From: Chrysomallon squamiferum | Lineage: Eukaryota; Mollusca; Gastropoda; Neomphalida; Peltospiridae | Assembly: GCA_012295275.1 (NCBI GenBank) | Contig: CM022665.1 | Span: 39,062,295 to 39,117,294 of the forward strand | Direction of reading: 5' to 3' | DNA: 55,000 bases | Part shown: one piece after another, positions 13,504-25,816 of the stretch | Numbering within the stretch: the stretch's first letter is position 1 | Layout of the letters: every line of letters starts with the position of its first letter | The notes under the pieces: model-generated | What the model saw: only the letters and a program-made list of their open reading frames with translations | The model's database searches: none | What the model was told of the DNA's origin: nothing | Position numbers and translations under genes: made by a program

Positions 13504-16500
13504 ATGCAGGCAAATCTTAATGGCTGCCAGCAAAATGGGGAAACAAGTGAGGAGATTGAAAACGGTACCCAGCAAAATGGGGCTTGTTCATCAGCCACTA
13601 ATGGGGCTGTATCAAGTGATGGTGCTAAAGGGACACCCATTAAAGCCATGTCCAAGACTGACATTGATGTAGTGCGACTGATAGGACAGCATTTGATCGG
13701 ACTTGGCTTGAAGTAAGGGTCAATATGTGACAGGTGCTTTCTAATACACGTTGTGATCAGCTGATTTTAACTAAAATGGTGATAATTCAAAGTGGAAAAG
13801 ATAAACTGCCTTTACTGGATTAAAAATGATTTATCATTTATCGTCGTCATTAAATTAACTATGTTTTGCGTTGATTTCTGTGTAATTTTCACTTCATTTA
13901 ACACTAGCTTATATTTACACAATGTAGGCTCTAGATCTATTTTTAGAAAGAAAAACGACAACAAAACAAAAAATTCCAAAAAGTAATTTTGTTGGTTTAA
14001 CATACTGTTTAGTTTAGTTTAAAGTCATTTTCATTTGTATATAAACTGAAATCTTATTTTGATGATGGTTATTATAGTATTTAATATATTTTTATCTCCA
14101 AAAAAAAAAAAAAAAAAAAAAAAGCCATAAAGAGAGTATGTTAATATTAATACATTTTCCACACTATGGTATTATTTTGAGCATTATATATATCATCAAC
14201 ATATTCATAACATTTAATTTAAAATGCTTTTTGTAGAAAATGCTTGTTTACTTTGATATATTTTAAGACTTGCTGCCGTTAACACTTCCCCAGTGTGTAG
14301 TTGTGTATATATATATATTAATGAATTAATGTAGAGTATGATTATTTCAAAATTTATATTTATATTTTAGGAATATGCCCCAGTATTTCAGTAGACTTTT
14401 AAATGTGTAAATTGATTTCAGTCGAACTGCTGAGCAGCTAATCAAAGAATCTGGATGCACATTAGAACATGAATCGGCAGCCAAATTCCGATCAGATATT
14501 CTAGATGGTGACTGGGGAAAAGTGAGTAACATCTTGTATATTGTTTAGCAGATTGCATACCACTAAAAATAAACTTCTGTAATCTCTGACATAATCATGT
14601 TATTCTAAAGCTCGCTTGAATATGTAGTAGGTAGTGGCAGACAGTTACAGTTTAGTGCATAATATATCTTTTTTAACTGAGTGTACAAGCAACTTGTAAA
14701 CTTACAAATTGCATGGAAATAAAGATTTGATCTTGAATTGTATATTTATTTGATCGAGAGTAACCAGCATTTGAAAAACACAATATTTTAAATTCTCACT
14801 TAATACTCAGTACAATATATTTGCAAACAATTTATCTGAGTTCTTATAAACTTATTCAAGAATTCATTTAATTTTTTTACAGATCTTTTTTTGTATGTGT
14901 TCTGCTCAGAGAAAGACTTGTATCACTGAAAAGAAAGAAATTTCTTTAACTTTTACTGCTGAAACAGATACACTTGTCTTTTATTTTGTTTAGGAATAAA
15001 AAATATGCTTTATATTTTAAAATAATTCTAGCAGTTTAGCTTTTGAATTTAAAGGGGTTTTCAAAAGATTTTACCCAGTCAGTCTTGCCACAGGGTAGGT
15101 CATGAAGTTAGCTTCAGTCAGTATGTGAAAATTAGCCTATAGCTTCTATTTTTTGCTTCACTTTTCAGTATTTATTAGAGAAACACATTATTTTGTTTTA
15201 ATACAAAAAGAAAGTATTGTCTTGTCCAGCAACAAAACTTGGATGTGGCTGGAGTATGAGTCTGATATGAAGTTGAAGACAGTCACTTAGTAAATGGAGG
15301 AAGAACTGTCTGAACTTCTGTTAACTGTCTTAATAATAAAATAAATAGTCAAAAACAAGTGCATATGACTCTTCACATGTCAGTTATTTTCAACTTGTGA
15401 CAAACACATCTCAGAAAGTAAGCAAGATATTAGAATAATGTAAACAAAAAAATAAAATAATTTTTAAAATTTTGGCTGCCACTATTTACTGTTAGTAAAA
15501 TAATTAAGTCTTAACCTTAGTTTATTATAAGATTGCTTTCCTTAGGTATGATAGTTGCTGTATGTCTTCTTTGACCTGCCTATTATGCTGTTTCAATTTT
15601 GTATCAAAGCTTATGGTGTTCTCTGTCTTTGGAAGGTACATACAAAATGTTCCTTTAGTAAAAACATCCAAATATAATCATTACAGTAGTCTGGTTTTTC
15701 TTTTACATTTTGTTATTACATGAAACCATTATAAATGTCAGTATTACAATGTATTGAGATACTGTTAAATATTCATTTATTCATTTTGTTAATGAAGACA
15801 CAACCTAAATCATCACATATATCATTTGCCTTTAACCAAATAATATTTAAGGATTTTTTAATCATTATTTAAACTGTCTTTGTTATTTATTTTGTGTTTT
15901 TTGTTTACTATTTAAGGCCGAAGCTGATTTAGAAGACTTAAAAGATCTTGTTGAATGTCCACAAGATTTGCTGGTAAGTAAATGTTTTAGACAGATATTA
16001 TTAGATAACAAGTCAGTACATTTGCTATTAAATCTTTAAAAATTAATTGAAACAAAAATAATCTGATTTGTGGACTGCATCTGTGACCAATGATTTTGAG
16101 GAAAATGGATAAAATTTATTGAATTTACATTTACTGTAAATTTGGTACAACCGAAAAATAAATGGTAATTATTTTTAAAATGAATTACTCTTTCTAAGTG
16201 TCATTTAAATTATGGAAAAATGCAGTTTTGTTACTGTAAAAAAGAATGTCCCAGCTGTTATCAGTCATTATTACGTGAATTCCTCTTTTTAAAGAATATC
16301 TTTTAAATTCACGTTACTTGTCCACACTTGTGAATAAATATCCAAAATAAGGGTATCTAACAAATACTAATCTAGTTTCTCAAAATTTTATTAAATGCTG
16401 CATAAAGTTTTAATTTTCCTGGATTGGTTGTTATGGATTTGTTTATTTTAGAAAATGAAGTTCTTGCTGCTGGAACAAAAATACCTGGAGTATTTGGAGG

Positions 16501-19500
16501 ACTTCAGATTGATGGAAGCCTTGAATTGCATCCGACAAGAGTTGACACCTCTGAAATACAACACAGATCGTGTCCACACACTCACATCGTATGTTTAATT
16601 TGTTTCTTTTTTGTTGTTGCTTTTTGTGTTAGAAAAGCTGGGAATAACATTATTTATTACAGCTTCTTTAGAGCAAAGTTTCTGTATATTTCTGTATTTT
16701 TCTTATGTCTGAATTGTTCTTTTGTTCCTGTCTTTTTAATGTTTGCTTTTTCATTTATTTTTATTTTTTAATTTAACACATGATCTAGGGTTACATTACT
16801 TTTCACTTGTGTTTTAATCATTTTTTGTCAGTCTTTTTAAATCTTGTTTTCTTCATTGATCTTTGTTTTAGAGTAAAGTAAAGCAAGCTAGTTACAATCT
16901 TCTTTTTTTTCTGTATTTTTCACCTGTTTCTTATTTCATTGAGTCTTGAGGATACATATTTTGTCCTTTTGTGAAAATTGTATATTTTAACTGATTTTTG
17001 TTTACAAAAATTACAATTGATGTCAGTCTTTTTTTTTTATATAGTTTTGATGCCATTACATTAAATAAATAGAAAGCTGTTTTGTTACTTCAGATACATG
17101 ATGTGCAGTAATGCTCAGGAACTCCGAGAAGCATCTCACTGGCAGGGCAAAGGGTTGGAATCAAGACAAAAGCTCATAGAAAGATTACAAAGTAAGTTAG
17201 ATTTAATCATAACACTTTTTGTAAAAGGTAGTGTACATTTTTGTGTTATTTTGTTAGGTCAAATGAATTTTCTTGCAATTAATTTTCTTTGGTAGTTTTT
17301 ATTTCAATGCATTCATTCTGTCAGTTTTAATTTATGTTCTTAAAAATGGACAAAACAAACTAATTTGGGTTCATTAGTTATTTTTGTTAATCCAGCCACA
17401 GTTCTTTGATTTTTATTTTTTTTGATTTTTTTGTTACATTTACATACATCTGTCTAAAGTTGTATATAAAAAAAGAGAAGAACCTAAGAAGTTACAGTCA
17501 CTACAACAGGTAGGTTTTTGTTGTGATTTTGAAAATTAATATTCTTTTTTAATATTCTTTTTCTGTAACAGCATTTTTACCTCCAACTGTGATGTTACCC
17601 CCACGTCGTCTGTTAACCCTCTTAGGTCAGGCTGTTGAACTTCAGAAGGACAGGTGCCGATACCATAATACCAAACTTGACATCAACGTAGATGCAGTCT
17701 CATTGCTTCTTGATCATGCTTGTTCAAAGTAAGTTGGATTTAGTTTAACAGAACTGAATCTTTTTACACTCTTATATTTTTTGTCCCAGGCTAATACCAA
17801 ACTCCACCAGTGACTTTCTTCATGAGTTACCCCATGTGTCCCTTTCACTTATTTTTTACTCAATCATATCACATCCTATACATCTGTGCAAGCACACTTT
17901 TTAACTTCTGTAATTTTTGTGGTGTTTAAAATACTTCAAAATCATGGACTTGGACAAAGGTTTTTGGCTTGAGCTGTTTGAAGATAGCCAAAGTGATGAT
18001 GACCAGTTTGAAGGATTTACAGTGAAATAATTACTGGAGTGTGAAATTAGGAAACTGAAAAATGAGAAGGGAAAAAGAGGTTAGTGTTAGACTGATTGCT
18101 GATATCAATCCTGGGGATGATCTGTGGTATAATACTTGTGGTGATGCACCAGTTTCTGAGATTGGTAACAACTGTGATGAAGAAGAGGAAAAAGAAATTA
18201 CGGATCTGTTCAAAGACACATATAACTGCGAATGGTTCACAGATTTCAGTAAAGTTTGTGTGCCAGAAATGTTAATGATAAAACAAGTGAGTACTAAATC
18301 TTTGCTCATTTTTTTATTTATTTTTTTTGACAAAGAAGTGATCAACAAATGGCAGACAAGACCAACAGATATTTTGAACAATTCATTGCAAAGAAGGGAG
18401 GGGTTGATTCATTGGCAAAATTTTCAAACTTTCAGCACTGGAAACCAACAGATGTCTCAAGAAAGAATGCTTTTCTTGCCATGCTGCTGGAACACTGACA
18501 GTCTGATCCATAGTGAGGCCTTCAGATGCATAATGAGCAGGAACACATTTTCAGATCTTCAGTATTTCTACAGGCAGTAGACAGTGAAGACACTGATGCC
18601 CTGACAAATCCACCCCACAAGCTGGAGTCTTTGTTATCTCTCTTGCTGAAAAATGGCAACAGTTTTATTATCCATGTAGAAATGGTTTTCATCTGCAATC
18701 CATTGGAAATCTCAGTTGCAAATGCAAAGGTTATTTGGCAGCAGTTCAACCCCTGCTGCCAAAGCACTAAAAACTGACCATTTCCAACTTGCAATCATAC
18801 ACTGTACAGTCTCTGTTTGTTTTTACTTTTTTCATCAGTGTGTTCACATAACTAACTGCATGATTATTTACAGTAAAAGTAAGCATACAAGTTAACTTGT
18901 GTTTTTATTTTTTGTTTTACTGGACTTCTGTTTTATACTGACTGTTTGTTTTATTGTGAGACTTTCAAAAGTTTTTATGTAAATATACGTAACACCACCA
19001 TTAACAACTACAACAACCACATCAAACAAACACAGCCACTCAGCACACACAAACACAAAGAACTGTTATAATCTCTCTATTCATTTTCTTTTAAACAAGC
19101 TCAGAAAATTTCAAAGTATTTAAGCATAAAATGTATTTTTAGTAATTTTTAAACACACAAAAACAGTTCAATTAGTATTTTTACCTTTTTTATTTATTTT
19201 TTTTTCTGCTGTTATCTTGTTTATATCCCTTGTTTTATTTTATTCATAAAAATGTCTTTGCTTATCTACTCAGTATTTCATATACAGTTCATGATTTGAA
19301 ATAATTGTTTGTTTTGCATTTTGTTGATTTATGGAAGTAAATTTTGGCAGTCACTTTTAAACAAAAAAAATAATTTCCAACATAAACACAATTTAGGAAA
19401 CCAATAAAACAAAATATTTTATTAAAACATATGAGCATATAAGTAATGTTCAAATTTTATAATTTTTTCACAGAGATCAGTTTCCATGCCACACAGTTCA

Positions 19501-22500
19501 GATTCTCAATGAGCACTGCAATGAAGTGTGGTTTTGTCGCTTCTCACCAGATGGAACAAAACTTGCAACAGGATCAAAAGATTGTTCTATGATAATCTGG
19601 GATGTTGATATGGTAAGTTGTGCATTTGTGTTTTTGATCATTTTTTGCATTCTTTCACTCAGAAAACTTTGTTAGAAAAACATGACACAAAAACACTTTT
19701 TAATGTGCCAGAAGAATAAAAATATCAGTTTTATACTACATATTAACTAATTTTAAAGTTACATAGTTTACATACATGATTTTTATGGATTTTTTTATTT
19801 TTTAAACTAATATTTGTCAGAAAAGTAATATTTTGTTCAATATATAGTCATTTATTTTATTTTTAAATAATTTCAAAATACATAGGTTTTTAACTTTTTA
19901 TTATTGTTATTTATTTATTTTTCAATATTTTTCAATTGTTTCACTCATTAATTATTTTTAAATGATGTATAAATCAGTGGTAGCATAGTGCATAATTAGT
20001 TGTATAATCAGAATTAATTAATAATGTATTTCAGGAAACTCATGAACTAAAGCATAAAAAAACCTTTGATAATCACTCATATGGAGTGGCATATATTGCA
20101 TGGAGTCCAGACAGCAAGTTCATAGTAGCTTGTGGACCAGAAGACTGCTCAGAACTTTGGATATGGAATATAGAGGTAAATGTTTTTTTTTTTTTATTGT
20201 ATAATGCAATGGTTCTCAACCTTTTTTTGCTAACGGCACACCTTGGAACACATGAAAAAATAGCGGCATCCCTGGATAAATATATATGAAAAATATTAGA
20301 ATTTTGCAAAATAATAACATGGCAAGTCATAGATGGCATAGAACTGTAAACACAGACTAGTCATAGACACACATAGAATAACTCAAACTAAATAAAGAAA
20401 AACACAGCTATGAACTCACTTCATTGCAGTGTTTCGAATTTCATCAGTCAAATAGCTGGCTTCTTTATTCATAATTTCATCAGTGTTTGAGACAGACGCA
20501 CCCTCATTTCTTCTTCTGTTGTACATATTCTCTCATGCTTCTTGTTTTGGATGTTTAATGTCGAGAAGCCAAATTCACATATGTAAGAAGTTGATAATTG
20601 TAATAAAATTGCTAAAGCTCTTTTACATAACTGATATGGGATATTCCTCTTCAACTGAAATCCAAAATGAATCAATGGGCACAGTCGAATGCTTTAATTT
20701 TAACTATTCCTCGGTCACTAGAAAGGGTGGCCAATTCTTCTTCTTCCTGTAACTCAAGTTGTCTGTTGAAGTGAGAATATTTTCGTTTTTACCTTGTATA
20801 CTACTGTTTATTGTATATAGTTCACTAAACATTTCTGTTAGGTATTCCATTTTATACATCCAAATTTCACAGCTATGGTATTCACAGAATTTCTCCTGCT
20901 TTTCCTGCAGAAAAAATTATAGTAATTCCTTGTGCAGTTCATGAACATGATTTAGTATTTTGCCTTTCGACAGCCAGCGAGGTATGCACTATTAACTTAA
21001 CATGCTGAACGTCCATCTATTTGCTCAGTTGTTCAAATAAACGTGACTTCAATGGCCTACTTTTTATATAATTGACCAATCCAGTAACTTGATATAACAC
21101 AAGCTTTAAATCTTCCTGCGATATTTTTGAAACAAGAACTTCTCAAGAAAGCAATGAGTGAGTACAAATGGGATTTGGATTTTCTTTTTCTACAGAATTT
21201 CGCGGCACACTGGTTGATAATTATTTGTATCTTTGTATTCTTTAACTCTTTACTTACAGCTGGTGAGCTGCAAAGATGCCATTTACCTCCAGATGGGATG
21301 CCTTTAGTTCATGTTAAATGTAGATCTGTGTCTCCCCTAATAGGAATTCCTGGAATTATGTTCACATAACTTAAGATAATATGAAAGCTATGTATTCATT
21401 TTTCTTGTTGAAAATCCATTTTATTTGGTATGTTCTTTTGGGCCATTACAGTTTTTATCATGGCAACATAAGTGGAGTTTTGAGTTTTGTAGGTACTCAG
21501 AAGTGATTTTCATTTTGTAAAATACAAGGTTGACTCCTAACTATAATTGTAGATCTTTTTGTCCTGATTTCAGTGATAAAAAAAATGCATAGTTGTCAGT
21601 CAAATGTAAATGGAGCATTTAAAGATTTAAGATTTTTCACTTTTCGGGGTACAAGAAATAAATAAACTGATCAAAACCTTCACAGATTTTGTGCTTATGG
21701 CTGTAAATCTGTAACTAACATTATGCCAGAAAGTGATGTGTCTAAATAACTTGGATGATTTATTAACCAATTCAGATGATGTATACATGACTGGGTTGTA
21801 ATCATTTCATCCAAGATTGTATTTTTATGAGATTAAATCAGTATTTTATAAAAACAACGATCATTTTGCTCACAAACAAAAACCTCAGGATGACCTGGTT
21901 GCATAAAATTGGCTTGATCAGTTGCTTTCTGACTCGGGAGTGAACAGGTTTCAATGGCTGTGATGTGTAAAATGCAAAGTATATATATCATCTTTCTCAG
22001 GTTGCTTTAAGCTTCAGTTCTGTTGTTTTTTAAAAGATGAAAGATTTCTTTAAGAAAGGGGTCTGTTTCTCAGAAATAGTCAAGAAACTCTACATCAAGG
22101 TTATCGACCATTGTCACATGGCAGTCACTTTGATGTTGGATGTGCATATGAAGATAAGATATTTAACTTTTGGAGGCTGTTTATATAAAAAGCTGACCCT
22201 TTGAACGTAAAAAGTAGCATATGAACAATATTCCTAAAACACATTTAGAGAAAATTAACGAGATGGTCACTTCCAATTGAGATTAAAACCTTTTTTTAAT
22301 AATACAAGGTAATATTCATACAATAAACATTCACAGTTTATTTTTAGATAGGATTTCATATAGAATAAATCAGATGTTCAGAAGTTGGTAAATATACGTC
22401 AAAACACTCTGGCAGACCAACACTAGAGGCCCTTTTGACCACCTACTGACTGAGATAATCAGGATGAAAACCATTTAGGTTTCATTATAAGTGATATTGT

Positions 22501-25113
22501 GGATAGAGCTGGTGAAACTAACAGTACTGACAAACTGTTAGTTGATTATGATATAAACAGAACAAACTTCAGTGATATATACCTCTTTCCTTTGCTTTGG
22601 GTTTTTTAGTGAACTGACTGGCTTGTGTAATACAAAGAATGAGAAAAAGTTTAAAATTTTTGGAAAACTTTTTAAGCATAAATATATGTGTTCCAGAATG
22701 TATTTTTTTCGTCATATTTTATGATTGTGCAATACTGAAAATTAAAATTGTTATTTTGACACTTCAAGCAGCAGCAAAGAGTTAATATACATTAATGTTG
22801 CCAAAAATCATTTTGTTTTCCTGGTGTTGTAAACAAAGAATTATTTTGGTTGGCTTTGCAGTAATGAAAAAAGGACATCTTAATTTTGAACAAGCAGTTA
22901 TACCTAAGTAAAAATGTGAAAAGTTAAATAGTCATTAATCATTCACGCTTAAAAAATTAGGCCATGGTTTTTATACTTTATATTTCAAAAAATATCTTTT
23001 ATTTTCAAAGAAGTAGACAGAAATTATTCTAGATCTTATTTTTCCCCAGACTGGAGAGCTTCATCAAAAAGTCACCCAGTCACCCGAAGATAGTCTAACC
23101 TGTGCTTCATGGCATGCAGACGGAAAGAAGTTTGTTACAGGAGGTCAACGCGGACAGTTCTATATCTGTGTAAGTCAAACAGTAATTTTTGTACAGTGTT
23201 GTCATTGTCAGTGATTTTATAAATAAGTAATGTAGACAAATGCATTTGTTCTAAAAATGTAATCCAGATGGATCGTACTATGGTTAAAGAGAACTAATTT
23301 TGTCATTTTGCTTACTTCGCAGCTATGTATTTGATATTACAGTTTTTGCAATATTGTTTTTATTATTATTATTACTGGGATTCTAAAAATATTTCCACTT
23401 TAGACATGCATTGCAGAATGAAGAAACACTTTCTGAAGGAAACTTTGTTGCCAGTTTTGTTTTGTTTTCTGATTATGAAATTACTGTGTTACAGGATATG
23501 GATGGAACCGTGTTGGACAACTGGGAAGGAGTGAGAGTTCAGTGTCTTGCCTGTCAGAATGACATGAAGACTGTATTGGCAGCTGATGCACACAACAGAA
23601 TAAGAGCTTATAACTTTGATGATCTTACCGATTTCCACATGTAAAATATTCATCACATTTGTCTAAACTAACACAACACTTCTAAAGTCTGCCTTTCATG
23701 ATATGGAAAATAAAATAATAATTTGGAACATAAAGATTTTTAGAAATTCATTCTGACCATCTAAGGCATATATTTTACTTCTTATTATTTGTATTTCATT
23801 CACATTTAGATATTAAGCACAAATGAAATGTTTTTTCTTTTTGTTCTTTTTATATATTTATATATATATTACAAGAGATGTAGCTGTAGTATGTAGATAT
23901 GACATGTTTCCAAGATCATCTGCAAGAAGAAACCTTTTTTCCTTTTCTTTTTCTGTCATGAGCAAAAGCTTTTTTATATCATACTGTCAGTAATAACAAT
24001 GACAGCAAAAATGTTTAAGATTGTTGTTTTATGTGGTCGGGTCTTATGTAATACTATAAGCTTGACATGGTAATTTATAGTGAAGTAATAACTTTTTAGT
24101 TCTTTGTGTTAATAAATCTTTAAATGTGAACCTTTACTTACAGACTTCAAGAAGATCAGTCCATCATGTCTTTCACACTAAACGATACTGGCAGATTAGC
24201 CTTACTAAACATAGAAACACGAGTAAGTAGTGCTTATTCAACTGTTACAGTTTTTAAGCTTTATGAATGTAAATAAATCCCAAAATAGAAAAATATTAAG
24301 TATTTGTAGTCCTAAGAAAATATTACATTAAGAAAACTCTAATTTCTTTTTTCAGTTGATTATTTAGAAGCACATTATCTTCTTATGTCATAAATAAACC
24401 CAGCATTTCAAAGGAATCTATATTTTATCTAATATTTCTGAAAACACTATTTAAATGTTCCTTAAGTTGACAAAAATTATTTGTGTACTCCCTTACAGTG
24501 TCATTCATATTTTTTGATACAAGAATGAATTCAGCATTGTAAAACTATTTTTTATTTAAAATTGTTTTATTTAATTATTTATTTAATTATTTATTTATTT
24601 TTGATAACTAATGTCTTTAAAATAAGTTTCTTAAATATATTATTTTTCAGGGTGTCCATTTATGGGATATCAAAGATAGGGTATTAATTCGCAAATTTCA
24701 GGGAGTTACTCAAGGCAACTACAGAATATATTCCTGCTTTGGTGGTCTAAATCAAGATTTTGTTGCTAGTGGAAGTGAAGGTAATTATGATAAATAGTAA
24801 AACATTCCAAGTCACAAAATGAATTTGTTTTAATTTACACAAGGTTTTGATCTGTGATGAAATTTAAATGAAGAAAAAGAATTTTAATTTTTTATTGTAA
24901 ATCATTAAGACATAATATAGAACATTTAGAAGCCATATAGCAGAAATAAATTTTTTAAATATGATAGTAATGAAATTTTAAAAAAAGAAGAAAAACTGAT
25001 AAAAGTGACATTCATGCATAGACTATGAAAATTTATGTTTTTAGCATTTTCTAGTTTCTTTTTTTTAAATATATAATTTATTTTATACTTGTGTGTGTGT
25101 AAATATATATGTG

Positions 25114-25151
<38 letters not shown>

Positions 25152-25816
25152 TTTATTTTATTTTTTAAATAAAGATTACAAAGTTTACATCTGGCACATT
25201 AAACGTGAGAGTCCTATAGCAGTGCTGGAAGGTCACACTCGCACAGTGAATTGTATTCACTGGAATCCTAAAGTGCCTAGCATGCTGGCCAGTGCATCTG
25301 ATGATGGGACTGTGAGGATATGGGGGCCTCTAGACAGCAGCAAAATAGGTAATGAGAAAAAAAGTGAACAGCTAGTACTGTTAAAGCAGCTAGAAGTAGA
25401 AAAGAAAAAAAAAAAGTTAAAATAGGAATATTCAGAATTTATCACTGATAAAATACTAACGAATTGCAACAGAATTTTATAATAAATAATGACTACATAT
25501 ACTACTGGTCTGTCATCACATTTGTTTCATATTAGTTACAGGTTCATAAGCTGATCATCATCATTAAGTTTTATATTAGCAGTCAGAATAATTTATTTAT
25601 TTTTATTCATTATTTGAATAAAAATGTTTTTTTTTATTATTTATTATTTTTTAATTTTAATTTTAATTTTTATTTTTCTCTATGATAATTTTATTTTTTT
25701 CCTGTAACACCTTAGTCAGCCTCCACCAAAAGGAGTTTATTGTTAAATTGTTCTCTCTTCTTTCTTTCATTCTTGCAGGCAACCTTAGTGAATCTGGTCG
25801 GAGTACCCCAGTATGA
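13504..25816 (+). CDS. WDR26: WD repeat-containing protein 26 (CTLH E3 ligase subunit), complete, 574 aa
   Basis: Fourteen exons join in frame: 13504-13712, 14422-14521, 15917-15973, 16452-16588, 17094-17191, 17572-17728, 19474-19612, 20035-20175, 23050-23169, 23495-23640, 24144-24222, 24651-24780, 25175-25348 and 25779-25816 (TGA). All have AG/GT borders and matching phases. The product has a LisH motif (about 53-85, [16 protein letters not shown]), a CTLH region (about 86-165, with [17 protein letters not shown]) and WD40 repeats from about 262 to 562, ending [14 protein letters not shown]. The chain follows vertebrate WDR26 closely as I recall it, including its opening residues MQAN, which supports this ATG. 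Family role: WDR26 (yeast Gid7) is a scaffold and substrate-recruiting subunit of the CTLH/GID ubiquitin ligase and also binds Axin and G-beta-gamma. The tail (SESGRSTPV) differs from the vertebrate one. Introns 6 and 8 hold transposon fossils. An in-frame upstream extension is described separately. Confidence 0.96.
17944..18780 (+). pseudogene. piggyBac-type transposase fossil in WDR26 intron 6
   Basis: Translation across frames gives an acidic N-terminal piece ([20 protein letters not shown]), then [26 protein letters not shown] and [11 protein letters not shown]. The last part matches the piggyBac transposase signature in which a small residue change follows an MSRNRF-like motif. The reading passes through several frames and stops (TAA after the first 28 codons), so it is dead. 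The remaining part to about 18780 is only weakly recognisable. It lies in the same direction as WDR26, wholly within the intron 17729-19473. Terminal repeats and TTAA duplications were not identified. Confidence 0.7.
20207..21227 (-). mobile_element. Degenerate hAT-family (ZBED5/Charlie-like) element in WDR26 intron 8
   Basis: The left end reads CAATGGTTCTCAACC, the typical inverted terminus of Charlie-like hAT elements. A degenerate counterpart (CGGCACACTGGTTGATAATT) occurs near 21201-21222. On the minus strand between them run pieces of transposase: [17 protein letters not shown], then a frameshift, [20 protein letters not shown], a stop, and finally the C-terminal dimerisation region [25 protein letters not shown] (split here) with EEEMRVRLS. 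Stops and frameshifts show it is inactive. No target-site duplication is visible. It lies antisense to WDR26. Confidence 0.8.
21228..23049. other. Remainder of WDR26 intron 8, unidentified
   Basis: About 1.8 kb with somewhat less simple-sequence content than the neighbouring introns. It may contain more eroded transposon sequence, but I found no motif that supports a family assignment. Confidence 0.4.

Noticed and set aside
18522-18794. Minus-strand 90-codon frame in WDR26 intron 6
   Set aside because: It is the shadow of the piggyBac fossil, which reads on the plus strand.
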